This document shows, in pieces, positions 1 to 6,088 of a stretch of 9,193 nucleotides of DNA. A program made the position numbers and the translations under genes. The DNA comes from Cyanobacteria bacterium NC_groundwater_1444_Ag_S-0.65um_54_12 (GTDB taxonomy: Bacteria; Cyanobacteriota; Sericytochromatia; S15B-MN24; VGJW01): contig JACQUT010000039.1 in the NCBI GenBank assembly GCA_016267585.1, positions 1 to 9,193 of the forward strand, written 5' to 3'. The notes under the pieces are model-generated. The model ran no database searches, had not been told where the DNA came from, and saw only the letters and a list, made by a program, of their open reading frames with translations. Numbering within the stretch: the stretch's first letter is position 1; every line of letters starts with the position of its first letter.

Positions 1-158
1 CCACGGATACTATACAAGAACTCCAAAAATTGCTGCCAGCACTGAAACAGCTGCCAGAGCCCGAAAAGGTAACACCAGCACAGCTTTTTTCGCTGATCAG
101 CGTAGAGACTCTTTGTGTCATGATCGAAAGGGGATTGGCAACCCAGCAGGTCAGCTAA
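1..158 (+). CDS. C-terminal fragment of an unrecognised protein
   Basis: A frame read from position 3 stays open for 51 codons and stops at TAA 156-158; the start lies before the window. The visible part is hydrophilic and probably helical (begins TDTIQELQKLLPALKQLPEP, ends VMIERGLATQQVS). It has no membrane segment and no motif I recognise, so I assign no function. Support for it being real comes from the open frame reaching the window edge and from its stop falling on the stop of the convergent peptide-binding-protein gene (TAG at 155-157 on the other strand), a common layout for compact convergent genes. A 51-codon open frame can also arise by chance, so this is moderate evidence only. Confidence 0.5.
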   Translation, partial: TDTIQELQKLLPALKQLPEPEKVTPAQLFSLISVETLCVMIERGLATQQVS

Positions 159-1747
159 ATCAACCGCACCATCTTCCACTCATAAGAGTTCCAAAGACCA
201 CCCAGCGGCCCGGGACGCCAGCCCACCAGCTGTGAGGAGCAAGCACTCAAGGTTACCCAGTACAGCAAGGGGATGTCTGGTACTTCGTCAAATAGCAGGC
301 GCGAGATTTGCCGATAAAGTGCTTGTCGCTTTTCCCGATCGATAGTACGAGCGGCTAATTCCAATAGACTATCAAGGTGTGCGTTCCGTAACCGTGATAT
401 GTTACTTCCTTGGGGCAGGATACGCGCCGAGTGCCAGAAGTTGGTAGGATCCGGATCTACATCGGTGTCCCAGGCCCACATTGCCGCGGCAAAGGTTTTC
501 TGCTTCATCGGGCCCTCGGTCGAAAAAAATAGCGGAGCGGGTATCGCTTGCAGTCTCATTTCGATACCGATAGCTCGAAGATCTCTACGGATCAAGAGAG
601 CTGCCAGCTCACGTGGTTTTTTACCACCGGTCAAGAGGAGATTGAAAGAAAGGCGCTGTGTTCCTTTCATGCGTATGCCGTCTGACCCGCTACGCCAGCC
701 AGCCTCCTCCAGCAGGGCCATGGCTTGCCGGCGATCGGTCTTCCCTTGCAATGAAGGGTCATGTGCCCAGGACAAAGGTGGCTGATCGCACCAGGCTGGT
801 TTGAACATACCGCTGTATATTTCTCGGGAAATGGTTTCCTTGTCGATAGCCAAAGCGATAGCTTTACGTACCCGTCTATCATCAAAAGGAGATTGTGCAG
901 TATTCATGAGCAAATGCTCGTAAAGTAAAGTAGAGCTCGAAACTAATGTGATATTTTTCATTTTCTTTATGACAGGTAAGTGAGAAAGTGCAACCGCCTG
1001 GTAGACATCTAGCGCACCGGCTTTTAATCGTACCAAAGCAGTATTATCATCGGGCAATATCTGTAGTATCAGGCGCTTTATGTTGGGCTTTCCTCTAAAA
1101 TAGTTATCATTAGCCACCAGCTCGATATGATCGCCAGGCACCCATTTAATTATTCTATAGGGTCCAGTCCCCACCGGTTTTTGGTTAAATTTTGCAGCAT
1201 TTGGCGCTACTTCTTCAGCTAGCAGATGTTCCGGCAAAACCGTATGGAAAAGCTTCAGATATGGAGCATAAATACCACGGAATACTATTCTTACCAGGTA
1301 AGGCTCTGGCGTTTCTACCTTTAGAATGCGGTCATAGCCTGTGCGATCGATTATGCGCGCTCGCTGATTCAGCGCGAAGCGCCAGGTAAAGGCTACGTCC
1401 CGTGAAGTAAAAGGTGCTCCATCATGCCACTTTATGCCCGGGCGCAGCTGATAAGTGACGACAAGATTACCTTGCTGCTGGGTTACGCCACCGTTTTCTG
1501 GCAAAGGAACACTGGTGGCGAGTTCAGGATAAATCCGTAACCGGTCATCCACCGCTACCAAACCAGATAATACCGGTCTGGCAACATCCTGGGCTACCGC
1601 CATACCGGTCAAGAAAGGGTTAAGTGTATCCGGATCTTGCGATATGCGGATGCTAATAGTATCGCTAGCTAGTGGAACGGCCACGCACGCCGAGAGCTGG
1701 CAAAGAATAGCAGTGATCCATGTCAGCATATAGCGCAGCATGAGCAT
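155..1747 (-). CDS. ABC transporter peptide-binding lipoprotein, SBP family 5 (OppA/DppA-like)
   Basis: Extracytoplasmic solute-binding protein that would capture oligopeptides or related solutes for an ABC importer. From the start chosen here it is 530 residues, normal for the family. Residues 1-21 form a lipoprotein signal peptide (MLMLRY, a hydrophobic stretch, then lipobox LSAC with Cys21 as the predicted lipidated residue). Family hallmarks follow: NPFLTG near the mature N-terminus, the signature LRPGIKWHDGAPFTSRDVAF at about 101-120, VGTGPYRIIKW at about 192-202, and a typical C-terminal end (SYEWKM). The frame stays open up to ATG 1816, but that start lies in the inverted repeat without a ribosome binding site and would put about 20 polar residues before the signal peptide. 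ATG 1747 has GGGGGA four bases upstream; ATG 1741 and 1729 remain possible. No permease or ATPase gene is next to it, so the transporter partner and exact ligand are unknown. Its stop overlaps that of the convergent gene. Confidence 0.9.
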   Translation of the reverse strand: MLMLRYMLTWITAILCQLSACVAVPLASDTISIRISQDPDTLNPFLTGMAVAQDVARPVLSGLVAVDDRLRIYPELATSVPLPENGGVTQQQGNLVVTYQLRPGIKWHDGAPFTSRDVAFTWRFALNQRARIIDRTGYDRILKVETPEPYLVRIVFRGIYAPYLKLFHTVLPEHLLAEEVAPNAAKFNQKPVGTGPYRIIKWVPGDHIELVANDNYFRGKPNIKRLILQILPDDNTALVRLKAGALDVYQAVALSHLPVIKKMKNITLVSSSTLLYEHLLMNTAQSPFDDRRVRKAIALAIDKETISREIYSGMFKPAWCDQPPLSWAHDPSLQGKTDRRQAMALLEEAGWRSGSDGIRMKGTQRLSFNLLLTGGKKPRELAALLIRRDLRAIGIEMRLQAIPAPLFFSTEGPMKQKTFAAAMWAWDTDVDPDPTNFWHSARILPQGSNISRLRNAHLDSLLELAARTIDREKRQALYRQISRLLFDEVPDIPLLYWVTLSACSSQLVGWRPGPLGGLWNSYEWKMVRLI

Positions 1748-1825
1748 GAGTTCCCCCACTCTCCCCCGGCGCTGCGCGCCGAAGGAGATCCCCTCTATGG
1801 GGGAACTCATGCTCATGCTGCGCTA
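1731..1825. repeat. TA-bounded 95-bp inverted-repeat element (MITE-like)
   Basis: The arms at 1731-1758 and 1798-1825 are perfect reverse complements over 28 bp (left arm begins TAGCGCAGCATGAGC). The 39-bp centre carries its own hairpin, GGCGC-TGC-GCGCC at 1768-1780, flanked by CTCC (1761-1764) and GGAG (1784-1787) that could also pair. Both outer ends are the dinucleotide TA, as left by IS630/Tc1-mariner-type elements and their non-autonomous derivatives, although TA is self-complementary and so joins the palindrome in any case. No transposase gene is inside or nearby and no second copy is in the window. The element overlaps the first codons of the peptide-binding-protein gene. It could instead be a large regulatory RNA hairpin. 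The symmetry is directly visible; mobility is inference. Confidence 0.85.
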
Positions 1826-1848
1826 AAACAAAGGGGAAATATTCCCCT
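1825..1848 (-). terminator. Intrinsic terminator of the TIG-lipoprotein gene
   Basis: Read on the - strand, a 7-bp stem AGGGGAA / TTCCCCT with a three-base loop (TAT) is followed directly by TTTGTTTT. The stem begins inside the stop codon of the TIG gene (TAG, 1847-1849), and the T tract ends at the TA edge of the inverted repeat. Four G-C pairs plus a U-rich tail fit a modest rho-independent terminator. It would separate the TIG gene from the peptide-binding-protein gene downstream, which would then need its own promoter or read-through. Confidence 0.65.
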
Positions 1849-2887
1849 ACTCTACTGTCAGGGCCAATCTACTATTAGTCCACGGCCCATAACGAACCTC
1901 TACGCTCACTGCTCCGAGCGCTGGAGCTGTCCCCACCCGGAAGGTGATGCTAGAGCCGTCAGCGCTGGCGGAAAGGACCGGGCAATTAATCATGCCACCT
2001 CCAGCCCCCGGCAACCAGACCTGAATACTAGCGCTGGCGGTGGGGAGGCCTTGGCCACGCAATGTCACCGTACTGCCAGCGCTGCCCGTAGCGGGGTCGA
2101 GAGATAGCAATGCCATCCCATCGCTACCCCAGGCGATACCAGGATAGAAACCGAAAGCTGGCCCGAGTGACGAAGTTGCGCTAGCGGTAGCATCGGCGGG
2201 ACGCAGGAAGAGAGCGGCTATGGGATCGGCATCCTGCAGCAAAGCTCCATCGACCAATTTCCAGGTACGATGGTACTCCAGGTCACTGATGTCCGCGGTC
2301 GGGGTAAAGCTATCGGGCGTAGTTATGCCATCTAACAGGGAGGATGCTTTAGGCCTGACTTTTCCGATGAGAGCCAAATTTTGGCTCGCCGAGAGCCCTT
2401 TGAGGTTAGATAGCGCGCTGATGGCAGTGGTAGTTTTGCTCATGATTATTCCGCCCGCCGATAGCGATTTCCACTGGCCCTGGAAAGAAACAAGAGTCCT
2501 GACACGTGCCAGTGGCGCCCCGACCCGGTTGAACGCGCCGCCTACCGGCAGCCCCTTGACACCTTCAAGAAAGTAAGGACCTTCTTGCGGCGAGAAATTA
2601 TTGCTGAAAGTAAGTAAAAAAGCCCCCGCTGGCGAGGTCAAAGCAGTAGAAATCGTATTGCCTGATACTGGATCAATCAAGGAAACCGTGGCACCTTCAC
2701 CAATCTGCTGCATGGTAGCGGCCACTTTACGCGGAGTGCCAAAATCTACCTGACCAGCTAATGGCGGTACGGTTGGTGTATCGACACGAGGCAATGCAGT
2801 AGTGCAACCACTCGCCAATACTACCAAGACTGCTGCCAGCTGCCGACTCCAAGCATTCACCAACAACGAGATCGGCATTTTCCCCAT
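1847..2887 (-). CDS. Putative lipoprotein with C-terminal IPT/TIG domain
   Basis: Predicted surface or periplasmic lipoprotein of 346 residues; function unknown. The N-terminus is a lipoprotein signal: MGKMPISLLVNAWSRQ, a hydrophobic core AAVLVVLA, then SGC with Cys28 as the likely lipidation site. A Pro/Thr-rich linker follows. Residues about 60-110 (GATVSLIDPVSGNTISTAL and following) look like a beta-sandwich of the carboxypeptidase-regulatory type. About 145-185 is rich in Ser, Ala and Thr, and about 260-346 fits an IPT/TIG immunoglobulin-like fold (LDPATGSAGSTVTLRGQGLP is the typical opening). The frame extends to ATG 2914 without a ribosome binding site; ATG 2887 has AGGGGAG six bases upstream and gives a cleaner signal peptide; ATG 2878 is also possible. 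TIG domains usually mediate binding or spacing in extracellular proteins. No catalytic motif is seen. It lies 96 bp from holA (123 bp from the start chosen here) and ends in its own terminator, so it is probably a separate transcription unit. Confidence 0.75.
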   Translation of the reverse strand: MGKMPISLLVNAWSRQLAAVLVVLASGCTTALPRVDTPTVPPLAGQVDFGTPRKVAATMQQIGEGATVSLIDPVSGNTISTALTSPAGAFLLTFSNNFSPQEGPYFLEGVKGLPVGGAFNRVGAPLARVRTLVSFQGQWKSLSAGGIIMSKTTTAISALSNLKGLSASQNLALIGKVRPKASSLLDGITTPDSFTPTADISDLEYHRTWKLVDGALLQDADPIAALFLRPADATASATSSLGPAFGFYPGIAWGSDGMALLSLDPATGSAGSTVTLRGQGLPTASASIQVWLPGAGGGMINCPVLSASADGSSITFRVGTAPALGAVSVEVRYGPWTNSRLALTVE

Positions 2888-3010
2888 CTCTCGCTCCCCT
2901 TTGCGCTGCTCCATCTAGCACTAGCTAGAAAATCCTTTACTACTATACCCACCAGATCGCCAAGTTTATCTTGAGCGTCCATAAATATAGCGACACCGAG
3001 CCAGTCCGGT

Positions 3011-4054
3011 TCAGCGGCTCGCGAGCATTGCCAAAAACCGTTCCAAAGCTATGGCTTCTGGCAAGGTGGATCCTTTGATTGCTGCCTCGGTTTGAGCTAG
3101 CTGACCCAGCGCCCGCAAAAGATCTCTGCTTGACCAGTCGCGTACTCGTTCGAGATCCCTTCTTACTCTGCCCGGAGAGTGACCGAGGGCTTTGGCAATC
3201 TCCTCCGGTGACAACCGGCGTTCCTGCATAGTCTTGGCCTGCAACCACAACCGCAATAATGTCGTCAACGTGGCCAGAATCTTGAGCGACGGCTCGTATA
3301 GACTGATGCGACGCAAATGGCCTACCGCTACCGCCAGATCTCTCCGGAGCACTGCTGACAGTAACTCGAAGATATCCGGATCGCCGGGCGGTGAAAGCAA
3401 TTTGACATCAGACTGGCTGATAGGGCGATCTTCCGCATGATTGGCGAGCTTTTGTAACTCCTGCTCTAGCAGGTACTTGTCCTGCCCCAAGCGTACTACT
3501 AAAGCTCTGGCAACCCCGGGCGCCAAGCGTGAACCCCGCTCACGAGCTAACCGTTCCAGCCATACCACAGTTGACTCGGGACGATAAGGATCGCCGGCTG
3601 GAAATTCACAAACTTGCGCTTTACCATCAGCTGCTGCGGCCAGCATAGCTTTGGTTGTCGCCATTCTTTGCTGGATTGGGTGTGGTACACAAAGGATCAG
3701 GTGACAGTTGCCAGGTAGTCCTTCTGTCAGTAGCGCACGCAGGCTATAGTCATCTGGCATATTTTGGCTTCTGACAGCTCTTTTTCCCGGTAGTGCCACT
3801 GCTTGGTCTTCGTTGCCACTGGTAGCACTGGATAGCGCTTTGCTAAACCAGGAGCAATTTCGCACTATGACCAGGCGATTTCCCAAGAAGGGCAAGGTTC
3901 GCGCTGCTTGTACCACTTCAGCTTCCGATACCCCGGCTTCGGTAAAAATCTTTAGATTGAGTGAGCGCCAAGCCGGTTCTACCAGTTCATCCGTCAGCTG
4001 CTGTTCTCGCGCAGCCAGAGCATAGCTATCTTCACCCCAGAGCAACCAGATCAT
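3011..4054 (-). CDS. holA: DNA polymerase III subunit delta
   Basis: Subunit of the clamp loader that opens the beta sliding clamp and loads it on primed DNA in the replisome. The protein is 347 residues, close to the family norm (E. coli HolA is 343). The N-terminal AAA+-like domain opens with MIWLLWGEDSYALAAREQQL, the usual clamp-binding start of the family, and continues with ARTLPFLGNRLVIV at about 51-64. LGQDKYLLEQELQKLA at 189-204 marks the middle domain. The C-terminal collar domain includes DIFELLSAVLRRDLA (227-241) and ends with AAIKGSTLPEAIALERFLAML. The frame is open further upstream to 4177, but that part lies within uppS; ATG 4054 matches the family start and forms an ATGA overlap with the uppS stop. 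No Shine-Dalgarno is seen, so translational coupling to uppS is likely. It is the last gene of the five-gene unit. Confidence 0.92.
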   Translation of the reverse strand: MIWLLWGEDSYALAAREQQLTDELVEPAWRSLNLKIFTEAGVSEAEVVQAARTLPFLGNRLVIVRNCSWFSKALSSATSGNEDQAVALPGKRAVRSQNMPDDYSLRALLTEGLPGNCHLILCVPHPIQQRMATTKAMLAAAADGKAQVCEFPAGDPYRPESTVVWLERLARERGSRLAPGVARALVVRLGQDKYLLEQELQKLANHAEDRPISQSDVKLLSPPGDPDIFELLSAVLRRDLAVAVGHLRRISLYEPSLKILATLTTLLRLWLQAKTMQERRLSPEEIAKALGHSPGRVRRDLERVRDWSSRDLLRALGQLAQTEAAIKGSTLPEAIALERFLAMLASR

Positions 4055-4800
4055 GGCCTGGCGCCAAAGCGGCGATCGCGGCGCTGATATTCCAGCAAAG
4101 CTTCGCACAGATCTTGCCGGTTGAAATCCGGCCATAATGCTTTGGTGACATAAATTTCGGCATAAGCTAGTTGCCAAAGCAGATAATTGCTGATGCGAAA
4201 CTCGCCCGAAGTTCTGATCAGTAAATCCGGATCCGGCTGATCTTTGGTATAGAGATAAGTGCTGAATACCGACTCGTCGATCTGCGTCGGTGCAAGCTCA
4301 CCAGCCAGCACAGCTTGAGCTAGCTGTCGAGCTGCTGCGACAATTTCGCGCCGACCGCCATAGTTCAAAGCAATATTCAAGGTAAGGCTCCGGCTAGTGG
4401 CGGTAAGTCCCTCAGCTCTTCGTATTCGGACTTGCAGATCGGGCGCTAACTCACCGATCTCTCCGATAAAGCGCAAGCGCACATCATTTTCGCAAAGTTT
4501 TTTTGCCTCGCGCTCCAGCGTTTCACGCAACAGCACCCATAAAAAACCAATCTCGTCAGCCGAACGTTTCCAATTCTCGGTCGAGAAAGCGAAAACCGTA
4601 AGATACGGAATGCCTAGCTCCAGGCAGCTCTTTACCAGTTCACGTAACGTATCGCGGCCAGCGCGATGCCCATTTTTCCCTGGTAGCTGCCGCGCAAGGG
4701 CCCAACGCCTGTTGCCATCCATGATCGCGGCAATATGACGTGGCAAAGTAGCCCTATCGATTCCTGCCCAGGACGAATTCAATGAAGGTACAGTAACCAC
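4051..4800 (-). CDS. uppS: Isoprenyl transferase (undecaprenyl diphosphate synthase)
   Basis: Cytosolic, membrane-associated cis-prenyltransferase that adds isopentenyl units to farnesyl diphosphate to make the C55 carrier for peptidoglycan and other wall polymers. The 249 residues are typical. All family blocks are present: HIAAIMDGNRRWA with the Mg-binding Asp28, GHRAG (44-48), FAFSTENWKR (70-79), LNYGGRREI (145-153), PDLLIRTSGEFRISNYLLWQ (191-210) followed by AYAEIYVT, and WPDF. The style of the C-terminal blocks (QPDPDLLIRTSGE, LLWQLAYAEIYVT) resembles cyanobacterial homologues. The start ATG has AGGAG ten bases upstream in the 22-bp gap after the YbbR gene. The stop overlaps the holA start (ATGA). 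Essential role inferred from the family. Confidence 0.96.
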   Translation of the reverse strand: MVTVPSLNSSWAGIDRATLPRHIAAIMDGNRRWALARQLPGKNGHRAGRDTLRELVKSCLELGIPYLTVFAFSTENWKRSADEIGFLWVLLRETLEREAKKLCENDVRLRFIGEIGELAPDLQVRIRRAEGLTATSRSLTLNIALNYGGRREIVAAARQLAQAVLAGELAPTQIDESVFSTYLYTKDQPDPDLLIRTSGEFRISNYLLWQLAYAEIYVTKALWPDFNRQDLCEALLEYQRRDRRFGARP

Positions 4801-4822
4801 AATACGATAACTCCTATGCTAA

Positions 4823-5230
4823 TTACTTTCTGTCGCCATCATCTACCCGCAGGTCAGGAATAACTATGGCCTTGGCATATTCCGGTGAAACCTGATAACG
4901 CATTCCGCCAGGTACGGAGACGTGAATAGGGATGCGCTCAGCTAACGGATAGCGAAAGCGCAAATCTACGAAAGCAGATAGATCGGCGTCGGAAAGATGT
5001 CCCACCTCCTTGGCGGCACCCTCTACTAATACCTCAGCTAATGCTGGTTCTAGCTGTAATCTCATGGTAGGCGGGGCGTGCTTTATCTCGATTCCGATAG
5101 CGAACCGCCTTTGCGCCACCTCGAGCATCAGGTGGTGTTGCGAAATCCCCACAAATCCCCAAAGCACGACAGCCATCAGCATGGCTAGCACCCGCAAACC
5201 AGTAGTAGATTCCGCTTGTTTTTCTGGCAT
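4823..5230 (-). CDS. Short single-domain YbbR protein, CdaR-like
   Basis: Likely membrane-anchored partner or regulator of the diadenylate cyclase encoded just upstream. The protein has 135 residues. It has a short cytoplasmic N-terminus, one membrane segment at about 12-30 (LRVLAMLMAVVLWGFVGIS), and one YbbR repeat at about 40-123 (EVLVEGAAKEVGHLSDADLS and AFVDLRFRYPL, then IPIHVSVPGGMRYQVSPEYA). Firmicute CdaR proteins usually carry several YbbR repeats and exceed 400 residues, so this is a minimal version. The gene starts three bases after the cdaA stop, with only a weak ribosome binding site (GGA within GGAAATGAG), suggesting coupled translation. A regulatory effect on CdaA is inferred from the family and the adjacency; activation and inhibition cannot be told apart here. 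Confidence 0.82.
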   Translation of the reverse strand: MPEKQAESTTGLRVLAMLMAVVLWGFVGISQHHLMLEVAQRRFAIGIEIKHAPPTMRLQLEPALAEVLVEGAAKEVGHLSDADLSAFVDLRFRYPLAERIPIHVSVPGGMRYQVSPEYAKAIVIPDLRVDDGDRK

Positions 5231-5233
5231 ATC

Positions 5234-6088
5234 TCATTTCCGCTGAAAAAAGGCCAGACCAAGATTAAGTTGCGTTGCCGGGCGAGGAACCAAGAATAGC
5301 ATTTCTAGACGAGTACGCAGATCTTCCTCGCCCATGAAGCGCTGTAGCTTTCCCTCTTGCGCTACGGATATGGCTCCGGTCTCTTCCGAGACTACTATGG
5401 CCACCGCATCAGTAGTTTCGGTAAGGCCTAATGCCGCGCGATGCCGTGTCCCGATAGGGCGCCTGGCGCTACGGCGAATAGTTTCTGATAAAGGCAGCAA
5501 CGTGCCAGCAGCGGCGATTCGATCGCCACGAATTATCAGAGCCCCATCATGCAGCGGACTAGCCGTCTGGAAAAGGCTGGTCAGTAATTCAGCCGATACC
5601 AGTCCGTGAATCGGGGTACCAGTTTCTATGAACTCGTTTAGACCGGTCTGACGCTCGATAATTATGAGAGCGCCGGTTCGCCGACTCGATAAGTACTTCA
5701 CGGCTGCCACTAGCTCGTCTATCAAGTGAGTGGGGTCAGCTACCCCCTTACCGGCAACAAACGATTCGCTGCGGAAAAGCTCTCCTTGTCCTAGCAAAGC
5801 AAGTGCCCGTCTGAGTTCTGGCTGGAATACTATGGGAATCGCCACGATAATCATCGTGGCCGTGCTTTGCACTAACCAGGTAATGGTATGGAGCTGCAAA
5901 GCATTGGCGATCAAATAGGCTAACAGTAATAGCAGCAAGCCACGCAATAGCTGTACGGCACGGGTCCCGCGGATAAGTAAAAACAAACGATATAGTATGA
6001 AGCTGACCAGAGCGATATCTAGCGCGTCTTGCCAACGCAAAGATGAGACGAAATGCTTCAAGGTACCGAATATGAGATCCATCGTCAT
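5234..6088 (-). CDS. cdaA: Membrane diadenylate cyclase CdaA (c-di-AMP synthase)
   Basis: Condenses two ATP into cyclic di-AMP, a messenger tied to potassium, osmotic and cell-wall homeostasis. The 284 residues match the usual CdaA length. Three membrane segments are visible at about 22-40, 46-62 and 69-88. They are followed by PELRRALALLGQ and a DisA_N (DAC) catalytic domain at about 118-250. The catalytic motifs are intact: SPLHDGALII with DGA at 181-183, and GTRHRAALGLTE at 213-224, then DAVAIVVSEETG. The start ATG overlaps the lysA stop (ATGA), with a second ATG two codons in. Cyanobacteria commonly place cdaA between lysA and uppS; here a YbbR gene is added directly after it, as in the Firmicute cdaA-cdaR pair. 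Confidence 0.95.
   Translation of the reverse strand: MTMDLIFGTLKHFVSSLRWQDALDIALVSFILYRLFLLIRGTRAVQLLRGLLLLLLAYLIANALQLHTITWLVQSTATMIIVAIPIVFQPELRRALALLGQGELFRSESFVAGKGVADPTHLIDELVAAVKYLSSRRTGALIIIERQTGLNEFIETGTPIHGLVSAELLTSLFQTASPLHDGALIIRGDRIAAAGTLLPLSETIRRSARRPIGTRHRAALGLTETTDAVAIVVSEETGAISVAQEGKLQRFMGEEDLRTRLEMLFLVPRPATQLNLGLAFFQRK

Noticed and set aside
1748..1816. Extension of the peptide-binding gene to ATG 1816
   Set aside because: It lies in the inverted repeat, lacks a ribosome binding site, and would add a polar, Arg-rich stretch before a good lipoprotein signal peptide.
2220..2576. 118-codon open frame on the + strand
   Set aside because: Antisense to the TIG lipoprotein; no ribosome binding site and no recognisable domain.
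2888..2914. Start of the TIG lipoprotein at ATG 2914
   Set aside because: No ribosome binding site precedes it, whereas ATG 2887 has AGGGGAG at good spacing. It remains possible but is less likely.
2915..2928. Small hairpin CTAGC-ACTA-GCTAG before the TIG gene
   Set aside because: A five-base stem with no T tract; likely chance, since CTAG-containing words are frequent in this window.
2942..2947. TATAGT on the - strand as a -10 box for the TIG gene
   Set aside because: No acceptable -35 box at 16-18 bases; a TTGGCG is only 10 bases away. A promoter is expected in the 2888-3010 gap, but this site is too weak to call.
2995..3010. ACCG...CGGT hairpin after the holA stop as a terminator
   Set aside because: Only a four-base stem and no T tract follows on the - strand.
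4055..4177. Upstream extension of holA to ATG 4177
   Set aside because: The extra 41 codons lie inside the well-conserved end of uppS, and the family N-terminus begins at ATG 4054, which forms an ATGA junction.
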